64,000 nt of DNA from Phoenix dactylifera (Eukaryota; Streptophyta; Magnoliopsida; Arecales; Arecaceae): the NCBI RefSeq assembly GCF_009389715.1, contig NW_024067666.1, positions 723,001-787,000 of the forward strand. Direction: 5' to 3'. Position numbers and translations under genes: made by a program. The notes under the pieces are model-generated. The model had not been told where the DNA came from. It worked only from the letters and a program-made list of their open reading frames with translations, and did not search any database. Of this stretch, positions 55,545 through 64,000 are shown in pieces. Every line of letters starts with the position of its first letter. Position 1 is the first letter of the stretch.

Positions 55545-57000
55545 CACTTGCACACAATAGCAGCAAAATATTAAACTTGGAATAAAATGATAGTCCGGCA
55601 TTTTAGGTTGTATTTCTAAAAAAAGTAAGAAAAAAATAATTCGTATCGTTCAGCAACTTTATATATGACACGTAGTCCTTGTTTGGGTCCATAAATTGGG
55701 GCTTTTTGCAACGTTGTACATGACAGACCCTGCCATTGTGCACACTTCCATACAATAATGCAAGGTCTGGTCAATTGGAAAAAGAGTTTGGGCAAGAGGG
55801 GTTTATTTAATCCGGATGGACCGGCGACCAGCTTCATCCAGCCGAGCTTTTAAATGTCAGGTCAGTTGCCGTGCAATGGTTCTCGACAAAGCTAGACTGT
55901 TACCTTAAGATTATAGGTCCATTTCGAGATAGCCAACGACCTCTGTCAGAATTATCTAGAAAACCTCAACGTGGCAGCTATTCTTACCAAAATCAAACCT
56001 TTTCTTTTTCATATTTTTTTAACTTAAAAGATCAGAAGAACTCTCAGCAGGAGCAAAATTTTTGCTAGTTAGGAACCGAAGCGAGAACCCACGCCCCTTA
56101 GAACCAAACCACCAACCACTTGATTAAAGAATATAAAATTATACCATCCACGCAAACGCTAGAAACTAGATTGAAATTTAGTGTAGCTTCATTGGAAAAC
56201 AGGATTTATAAAGCCAACCTCAAAATGATAGGATAAGGCTTAATGGTTATAAAATCCAATTTAAAACAACACTCAATGAGCTGCAAAGTTTTACTAAATA
56301 TTCGGATACGATACTGTGGGTTAACAGAAAAATAGACGGAAAAAAAAAAAAAAGAAGGATAGCCGTAAAATATTTCTTCTAGTACGCTTAATCTTGGCTT
56401 AATAAAGTTTATTAAAGTTCAGTACCTTTAACAGGTGAATCACCCTCGAACTCCACAACTTCGGTGACAACTACATTACTCTTGTCTGTGCAAAAGTAAT
56501 ACGGAAAGCAACCTGATATTGATAACGACGGATGAGTACCTCTACAGCAGTACTATATTATATTATTATTCTATCGCAATTCGAAAAGCACGAATGTTCC
56601 AGTGAACACATGGGTGAGAGTACACCGTGGCCCTTTTTTCTTTAAAAAAAAAACTATACTGTAGCCCTTTTAACCAATGAATTAACGTATACTTCCAGTT
56701 ACTCAAATGCTGGGGGCTACAACTCTTACAGAAATTGCTGTAAAGAGCTCACAGGACATGGTTCTTGTTCCTTGGTCCCAACTGGTCCCTATTTTAAAAG
56801 AGAAGCCTCCATCCATTCCTTGCTCATGGATGAGGGTCCACAAGAACAAAAATGGCCCATTCGCTTGGTATTCAGATATAAATATTAAGAAATGGATTGC
56901 AAGGCAGCAGATGGCCATCAGAATCCACCTTTATAGCACAATAGAGAGCCATGCCACATACATTACCTGCTTCCTAAGCAATGGATTCATGGTCTCTTTC
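55542..57000. other. Intergenic DNA, no supported gene
   Basis: Opposing ORFs at 56703-57063 overlap each other. The + one (118 codons) is long for AT-rich DNA but shows no motif. Nothing else is visible. Confidence 0.35.
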
Positions 57001-57001
57001 T

Positions 57002-57630
57002 CTAAAACTTCTTTTTGGAACAGACAAGGACAATCAGTCTCTGTAAGCTTTCAGAAGCAATGAGCCTGTTTTCACTAGTCAGACCACATTCTAGATTAAA
57101 GAGGGTTTCTCCAAAAGATGCATCTTTAGGCCCTCCTTGATCATTGAATTTTATCAAAATCCTCTTCAGAGAGCCGGCACATGCAAAAGTCGTTTCGATT
57201 GTAGTATCTTCTAAATAGAAGAAAAAATTATTATACACATCTAATTTACAAAAGAAATCAATACCTTAATAGTATAAGCATACAGGGTAATGGATCTTGC
57301 AGAACTTGTTAGCTTCAGAAACATTGTTTAGATGCCCCAACCAAGCTTCTGGTGCCCTCTAACGCTTGCGGTTCCATGGCGCCTCTCCTTTTTCTAACAA
57401 GATCGATCCGGATCAAATCCACCTTCCCCAGCACAATATACGACAGCCCAGGACGGTGCAGGGCCATATAGTCTTCAAAAATTTTAAAAGGCTTCCCAGA
57501 AGCACCCTATATTCCAACAAAGGTTGGTTGGTTTCGGTTGTCATTGATCATCATCAAACAACAAAATTTGTAGGGGTTGAGATGAAATTTACCAAATCAT
57601 GGAACCGCTCATAATCCATCCATGTATACC
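57002..57630 (-). pseudogene. Coding-like remnants of an unidentified gene
   Basis: On the minus strand three blocks look like protein. DYERFHDLVNFISTPTNFVV lies near 57550-57615. EDYMALHRPGLSYIVLGKV with LIRIDLVRKRRGAMEPQAL lies near 57365-57480. After a frame change come APEAWLGHLNNVSEANKFCK (57290-57360) and, behind an acceptor-like TTTAG, TTFACAGSLKRILIKFNDQG and LFNLECGLTSENRLIASESL (57060-57215). Stops and frame changes intervene. The family was not recognised. They may be decayed exons of one gene, perhaps linked to the exons at 57656-62664. Confidence 0.35.
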
Positions 57631-57655
57631 ATCGACCCTTGACCTTAAAACTTTT

Positions 57656-57810
57656 TAACCTTTGCTAGAAGACCACAGCAGGAGCGAACATGCTCGCAAG
57701 CAACCTCATATTCACCACTGCTTTTAATCACCAAAGCCTCTGAAAAGGCCTTAACATCAGAATGTCCGGGGGCACCGTCCATTGCCAATTTTGAGGTGGC
57801 AGACCTATGA
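57656..57810 (-). CDS. Probable 3' terminal exon of an unidentified minus-strand gene
   Basis: Preceded on the minus strand by a good acceptor (GTTTCACTGTCATAG) and open to a TAA. It reads SATSKLAMDGAPGHSDVKAF, then SEALVIKSSGEYEVACEHVR and SCCGLLAKVKKF. Composition and acceptor favour a real exon. No family was recognised, and the upstream exon to which it splices is not established. Confidence 0.4.
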
Positions 57811-59595
57811 CAGTGAAACAACAATAAGCATTAGTAATTGTAAGTCATTCAATTAATTTGCTTTGTTTCTTTTTTTTTAAAAAAAAAGCAGCTACTCACA
57901 AGCCACACTATGTGATGCCTTTGATTTCAGCTAAATCTGGTTTTCCAATGCCTTGTAAGTTTGCATATGCATCTATAGCTTCCACATTCCACCCTTTAAC
58001 TAGTTAAATGGTAAACTGTACTCTGTTCTTTGTCATGCAAAGCTTTTAATAGTCCTATCAAAATTTAGGAAAATACCACAACAAAAAAAAAGGAATTTTA
58101 TCAGCTTAATCTCCACCAAACTGCATATCTCGATGAGATTGGATCACTTTTATGAGTTGATACAGAGATTTGAAGAAATATAGACGTGAGTAAACAAGTG
58201 TATCTATGGTCAGCTTAAATATCCCAACGACATGGTCGCAGTGGAATACTCAGCAAGGTTACCTTTCTAGGGAGATTTTGTCTCTTTTTTTCACCTTTTT
58301 TTATTCATTGATGTGCACATGCGCCCAGAGATGTGGGGCAATAGGTAATGAATAAGGACAACATTAACCACCAACGTGCAGCAATTGTTGTTACAGTGCC
58401 ACCAGAGTGTTCTGCAAGACTCTAGGAAAAAATTAGTGATGACAATGATGGATGGTTGGCGATCAAGAAAGAAGGCAAGATCAGTATTTTAGAATTCTTC
58501 AGATTGCACAAGTCATCAGCAAAGGCTGGCTTTCCTAATTGTAACAGAATCAAATGAACTCAAGATAATATATACATTAAACATAACTAAGGCGATTTAA
58601 CACCTAACACTATTTACAGGCAATAAATATGATTCAACCGGGTCCCAAATCATATTTGACTAGGCATATATATAAAAACTGATGTGTAATGCAACCGTAT
58701 GCCAAGTCTAAGCACACAATAATCTGTTGCATACATGAAGAGTAAATGATCAACACAATGCCTAGAAACTTATCCCGTTGTTATTTATGGAAAAATGCCT
58801 GGGGCTTAACAATTGTTAATACAAAAAATTTAGTAGCATGCACTGGGATAAATGCAATGATAAACTAATAGGCGAAGAAAACCCAATATTTAGAATGAAA
58901 TTTGAGTGAACTCTCATACACAGTATTCACACACAACATACAATATATGTGTGCTAAATGTAGGACCATGCACATCCAACATGTTTAATTCAACTTCAAA
59001 ACTCATGGTGGATCAAAGATCAGGAATTTGTCCAGTATTTTGATATCCGGAAAGAACAAAGTAGTTTGAGTTTTTGTTGAAAAAGAAATCTGGAAAGTGA
59101 GCAAAAACTAGCTATGAGGAAGAGAGACAATAAAAGCAACTGCAGAATCTCCTGCTGAACAAGACTTGGCTGCAAAAATTTTTGTAGCTGGATACTTTCA
59201 AAGAGTAGATTTACTTACGTGCATGTCCTTCTTACCAATAAAGGTTAGGATTTGTCTTGGATGACTCTTATTTGTTAGTAAACTAGGCTAATCCATCTAT
59301 ATTATAAAAAAATGACCTCAAAATCAAGAATGGAACAGATATGCAACATATCACCCATGCTACCAAGAAAGTTGCATAAGCAAGCACTTTCAAGAGCATC
59401 GCGGTAAAAGATTCGTTACTATTGTATGAGAATATTCACAACAAATTGCTCCTAGAAGTCGCCAAAGAGTGGCCAATCAATTGCCCTCAGGCTGTCTTTG
59501 TAGCTGCATCTACACTCACATATGGCTGCAAGCATTAAAATGAAGTCAAGACTTAAGCAGCCTCAGTGTTTATCTACAGCTCACAATTAACATCT
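57811..59595. other. Presumed intronic or intergenic DNA
   Basis: AT-rich. A short acceptor-preceded frame on the minus strand at about 59460-59530 (ICECRCSYKDSLRAIDWPLF) could be a small exon but is too short to call. Nothing else was seen. Confidence 0.3.
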
Positions 59596-59629
59596 TTTAA
59601 TATAGGCAAAGGTTTACATGGGAGACAGG

Positions 59630-59812
59630 TATAAACATCTTTATCCTATCTGGAAATTGTGCATTTCTGACAAGGAAGGTAGACATATGTCTCCACTGCA
59701 GCTCATGAATAAGTGAATTTATCTCTGGGTACATGATTGACTCACCAACCACAGATAAAGCATAATGCCTTGGAGAGAGAGACATTCTAATAACTGTTCC
59801 TGCTTTACACCT
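59630..59812 (-). CDS. Candidate internal exon of an unidentified minus-strand gene
   Basis: An open frame reads KAGTVIRMSLSPRHYALSVV, then GESIMYPEINSLIHELQWRH and MSTFLVRNAQFPDRIKMF, between an acceptor-like CTTGAAG and a donor-like CCCATGTAAAC. The text looks protein-like, but no family was recognised. It may belong to the same gene as 57656-57810 and 61867-62664. Confidence 0.4.
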
Positions 59813-59918
59813 TCAAGAAACAGTAACAAAGGCATCAGATTTCATATTTTATGTGGACACTCAAAAGATGTCTTAAAGGGCCAGTGGCTTGGAAGGTTTT
59901 AAACTCACTTCATATTGA

Positions 59919-60061
59919 AAAAAAAAAGGGGCAGCCTAGGGCAGGCGCAGATAAACATAGCTTTACTCCGACATGAAGAGAGGTTGTTTTCATGTTTCAA
60001 ACTCATGACCTCTAGGCCACAATGGAGCAATCTTGCTATTATGTCAAAGCTCACCCTCTCG
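59919..60061 (-). mobile_element. Au-type SINE with 11-bp target duplication
   Basis: Read on the minus strand it begins GAGGGTGAGCTTTGACATAA, has the diagnostic ATTGCTCCATTGTGGCCTAG and GAGGTCATGAGTTTGAAACA (tRNA-derived A/B-box region), and ends CTAGGCTGCCCC plus a T run. This is the layout of the plant Au SINE family. It is flanked by perfect direct repeats CTTCATATTGA (59908-59918 and 60062-60072). SINEs are copied by LINE machinery, and the intact target duplication indicates a well-preserved insertion. Confidence 0.93.
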
Positions 60062-60072
60062 CTTCATATTGA

Positions 60073-61866
60073 CAATGAGACAAAAAGAATTCAACACTAA
60101 CGACCTTAAAATTTCACAAAATCAGCTCCCTAAAAATTGAGGAGATTTGAAATAAAAAATAATTTAAAGCAAAATAGAATAAGTGGATGACGATGTGTAC
60201 GAGGTGTTATTACAATACCAAGGTGAATAAAACCTTTTAAAAATGATATGTTCAGTGCATAAAAGCCTTAGAAACTTATATATACATATTGTACAAATCG
60301 AGAGCAATAGGAAAGGACATCAGTTTACTAACTCAGCTTACGCTATTCACATATATCTTATGGAGCCAGTATCCAAGTCGTGCCCATAGAACATAACTTC
60401 ACTACAAATATAAGTACAAATCCTGACACTGCCAAAACTATCCACAATTACCTGATACAGCCAAAATGAACACAACACAAATAGCTTTAAAAATGCTGAA
60501 TGGCATACTACCAAAAGTTTTTGAGTGATCTAAGGATGTCTTCAAATAATATGTAGATTCTAATTGAACTCCCCGAACAAATAAAGTTAAAAGTAATGCA
60601 AACCAAGATCAAATAAAGCTAGCCTCAGAAGTATCCGCTCAGCTCCTAGTAAGTGGAAAAGAAGATAAGAAAAGATAAAAATCAAGTGAAAACATTTTGG
60701 GTAAACACAACACTTAATGGCAAAGAGCCAAGCGAAGATATCTTTTCAGCATTATCTAGTAATGCCAAAGAAATACCTTGTTCTGTTGGAGTCCAATATA
60801 TTACTGTTGATTGAAGTTCACAAAAATTCATCGAGGTCTTATTCAAAACAATTGTAAGTACAATTCGAGTTTGGGATGCATATTCTGACATCTCCAACAA
60901 TCTCTATGATATTTTATTAATTTTTATCCTAAAAATCTTTTTTTAAAAGGTGAAAAAGGGCAAACTTCTATATCTTTCATTCATATTTGTATATAGTGGA
61001 GCAGCTTTCTTGTTCATTGACCTAACTAGAATATGTGCAGATATCTACTTATGTGCATGTTATGTCAGATGTTTTCATCTCTCTAGTGGCATGTAAGAAC
61101 AAAGTTAATCATTGGGGGTATGTACTGAGTCTACTGACCATAAATTATGATTGAAGAAAATAAATAAACCAATAAACTGATAGATGAAGTAGACAAGTTG
61201 GACTAGATGCATGACTCAACATGATGTATGATGAATCACCGCCATCAAACACCAAAATGACTATGACAAATCAAAAAATTCAATCACTGTAGAATGCGCT
61301 TGACTCATTAGCACAAAATGTATGTATCAAGCATAGTTATCAGCAGCAAAACAAATTTCCTGATTCCGTTTTAGGTTAGAAAATTTGTTATGTGTATTCC
61401 TCTCACAATTTCCTACATGTACTGTACCCTTGAAGAGAACATCATCACTATTCCATTCATAAGGATGCACACATGTAAAGTACAAGCACAAGAGTATCAT
61501 CTAAGGGAAAATACGTGGAAAAGCAAGCCGACAATGATTGAGTTGCCAGCTAAGGATCTTCTCAGATTGAAGCTTGTAAAATGGGGACCAGGAGAAGGTG
61601 GAACGTGGTGGCTAAGCGAGTGATTCTTCAAATGTTAAAAGTAGGACACATGAAAAAGGTAGAGCTCCAAGGAGGGCAACGACATTTAACCAAACACAGA
61701 AGGTTATCATAGAAAAAAGGTTGTTGGTCCATTGATTACTGACATTTAGCATCAAATACCACAAATCACAAAAGGGCAACGACATTTTACCAAACACAAA
61801 ACTTGATACATATCTATTGAATAAATGAACAATGCCCAAAAAGTCAAAACCAGTGACAGAGAATTA
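60073..61866. other. Presumed intron or intergenic DNA of the minus-strand gene
   Basis: AT-rich. A minus-strand frame at 60780-60890 (SEYASQTRIVLTIVLNKTSM, ending STVIYWTPTEQ before a GTATTT donor-like site) might be an exon. The + ORF at 61390-61623 shows no motif. Unassigned. Confidence 0.3.
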
Positions 61867-62664
61867 CCTGCTTCTCTAAGCTTGTCCTAGTGATCAGTGA
61901 CACCATTTCATTCAAACCATTGTCACCATTTTGCCCTCCATTAGATAAAGCCCCATCGATTTCCTCGAAGGAGCTTTACCGGCGATGTCCTCCAATCAAC
62001 AACAGCCGATTCCATGACCTCCTCCTCCTCCTCTTCTGAATCAAAGCCACTGCACTCTAGTGTAGAAGCCAAGTGCCCACAGTTCTCGCGCACTTCTGTC
62101 TTCCCGATAACCTTCCGACTCCAGGAAGCGAAAACACCATCTACGTCTCCGTTGCCCACGTCCCTCCTAGGGCCTCATCCACCTCGAGAAGTCCTTCGCA
62201 GCGGCATTAAAGCTCTCGCCGTAAGACCTCGACCTGACGCAGAACACCGCGAGCCGGAACCAGGAGAGAGGCAGCGAGCCCACCCGGAAGTCCTCGGCGC
62301 TCTCGGCGGGCCACCGGGCGAGGAACTCGGCGTTGGACGGGGGATTCCCGTCCTTCCAGGTGGAAGCGACGTTCGGGATGAGAATTTCCTCGGGGAGGTC
62401 CTCCGGCGCGGCGGGGTTCGACTACGTCGAAGGGAGACCGGCCGCGCGGAAGCGGTCGGCGAGGCCGCCGGCGCCCAGGAGGTGCCTGTCTGGGAGGCGA
62501 AGAAGAGCTTTTCCACTGAGGTTAGGGTTAGAGTTAAGGTTAGGGACGGGGGAGTAGAGGCGGAGGCAGCGGCATTTCCAGAGGAAGTAAGAGGAGGAGA
62601 GGGAGAGGACGGCGAGGAGGGCGAGATGAGAAGGGAGGGAGGACGAATGGTAGATCTCGATCAT
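61867..62664 (-). pseudogene. First-exon region of an unidentified minus-strand gene, apparently disrupted
   Basis: From ATG 62664 the minus strand reads MIEIYHSSSLPSHLALLAVL and SLSSSYFLW, a membrane-anchor-like N terminus, then LSGKALLRLPDRHLLGAGGL. A TAG follows at about 62423-62425. The same frame continues with convincing protein (PEDLPEEILIPNVASTWKDG, ARWPAESAEDFRVGSLPLSW, FRLAVFCVRSRSYGESFNAA) to another stop at about 62170. A different frame then carries VFASWSRKVIGKTEVRENCG and an acidic run (DSEEEEEE). Candidate splice donors are GTAAAG at about 61980 and CAG/GTAATT at 61866. Either the gene is broken, or the sequence has errors, or introns were missed. The 277-codon + strand ORF (62014-62847) is its shadow. 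Family unknown. Confidence 0.5.
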
Positions 62665-62742
62665 AGGTCTCTCGCTCGTCGTCGCGTTGCGGTCGCCGGC
62701 GCCGGAGGTGCGAGAAGTGGGGGTTGGTCCCCCGAGCAGCAA

Positions 62743-64000
62743 GCAGGGCTCTGTTTGAGCCGCTTCGACGGGCGGGCAGGGGTCAGACCGCCAGAAGGGT
62801 TTTCCGGTTCGGAGGGAAGAGGAACGTCGACTTCGTTAGTTCGTTAAACCGAAACGTGAGTTTTGCCTGGCTCTGTCTTGAACTGGACACTACGTAGTTA
62901 AAATATTTGTGGTGACATAACTAAACTGAAATTTAAATAATAAAAATTTAAAACTAGTTAAATATTAATTAATTTTTTTATAAAGTATTATATTTTATCT
63001 CAGTTCAAAAAATATTTTTAAGAACTTTTTGAATTCTTTCTTTTCTTGCTTGCTAAATTAGATTTTCTGTCAAAAATCCATCAATCCTTTCTTTTTATAA
63101 AAATGTAATATATTTTATATCATTTAATAGAAAAATCTAATTGAAATTATTGTAGAAATATTTTAGATTTTCGTGAAGTTATCAGATTAGGACCATTTTT
63201 GAAATTAAAAATTTCAAAAACTTAAGACACTTTTATATAATGTAAAAATTAAGGATTTAAGGATCTAATTAGTAAATGGCCTGCTTGAATCAAGATATAT
63301 TTCAAAATAGAGATAGAGGAAGAAATCTAATAAGATTTGACAAGTATAGAAATTAGCCGAATATATTTTCAATTAGTTCTCAATTTTTTGTTAGACCTCG
63401 CAATATTGCATTTTGATTCAGGTTCAACCAAGTCATAAACAAGTTTTAGGATATTTGGCAAGTATGAGATGTTTGATGGCTTGAACAAATTATTGTTAGG
63501 GTGGCCAATGCAGTAATATGCATCTATACAAAGAAAAGATGGAAGGCTACGATCACCATCCAGTTAAAAATATCACCATCATTCATGTAAATTTACAAAT
63601 TATGTAAATTTATAAATTTCTTTTGACTTTTTCTTTGTATGCTCCTTTTGGTTTCATTTGCTCAAAGTATAAAATCTAAGCCATGAATTTGCATGTCTTT
63701 TGACTTTTTCTTTTGAGTGATCCTTTTGCTTTCATTTGCTCATATATACATACATATACATACGGGACGGAAATTAGAATAATTTTTCAACTGGAAAATC
63801 CATTCCTTAAAATCATCAAATATATATATATATATATTTTAATTCCATTTCCAATGCCCAGATAAGTTTTAGTATTAAGATAATAACATTATTATCATTA
63901 ATGATAATACTAATATATCAATATAATATTTATTTTTAATATCAGCAACATGTAATGCTGTGTTAGTATTATATAATATTATAATACTGATTATCAATAT
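62743..64000. other. AT-rich right flank
   Basis: GC-rich to about 62850 (promoter side of the minus-strand gene), then strongly AT-rich. Contains a two-copy duplication around TTTTGACTTTTTCTTT and TTTCATTTGCTCA (63618-63664 and 63697-63742) and a short (TA)n run at about 63820-63837. No gene was found. Confidence 0.5.

Noticed and set aside
55126..55566. 146-codon minus ORF containing a long Phe run
   Set aside because: The Phe run is translation of the poly(A) tract; no domain.
56707..57063. 118-codon + ORF
   Set aside because: No motif, overlapping minus ORFs, and no promoter or splice context.
62014..62847. 277-codon + strand ORF
   Set aside because: Low-complexity Arg/Gly/Glu text opposite a minus strand that reads as a membrane-anchored protein; judged a shadow, though the minus gene is itself disrupted.

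Overview
The window is plant nuclear DNA. It has GT-AG introns that are often kilobases long, nuclear-encoded mitochondrial and spliceosomal genes, plant-type MULE, LINE, MITE and Au-SINE repeats, and AT-rich intergenic space. Protein wording (for example the SDH1 leader) and transposon-swollen introns suggest a monocot, possibly a palm. The species is inference.

Left third (1-25 kb), the gene-bearing part, all on the + strand. It holds the last three exons of a spliceosomal SF3B4/SAP49 gene (3848-4845; the rest lies left of the window behind an intron over 3.8 kb), a complete 16-exon succinate dehydrogenase flavoprotein gene SDH1 (9415-20485, 630 aa), and a complete two-exon BTB/POZ gene (22249-24809, 488 aa). 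Between them lie a PPR-like relic (about 5.8 kb) and an intronless, frameshifted coding relic on the minus strand (about 21.0-21.7 kb).

Middle (26-48 kb) is a transposon nest. A broken LINE (29.1-31.0 kb) is itself interrupted by a small repeat. Next comes a roughly 12.9-kb Mutator-like element (31285-44165) with diverged terminal inverted repeats and two uninterrupted convergent genes: an 11-exon Ulp1-type C48 cysteine protease gene (+) and a 3-exon MURA transposase (-) with PB1-like, MULE DDE, SWIM and zinc-knuckle parts. Between these two genes sits a second structure, probably nested. It has a 465-aa plant transposon-type ORF flanked by arrays of GTCGAC-containing repeats in inverted orientation, plus about 1.7 kb of a 21-bp minisatellite. 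This is the most unusual object in the window. A MITE lies just outside the MULE and a roughly 2.9-kb solo LTR follows it.

Right third (48-64 kb) is gene-poor: a MITE copy with TAA target duplication, a LINE RNase H relic, a small intronless AT-hook gene (53567-53938), tandem duplications, a poly(A)-ended stretch, and an Au-type SINE with a perfect 11-bp target duplication. Several coding-like exons on the minus strand (57.2-62.7 kb) appear to belong to one or more damaged or unidentified genes.

No rRNA, tRNA or CRISPR structures were seen. Exon boundaries were read by eye from reading frame, splice consensus and remembered family sequence, not from alignment.
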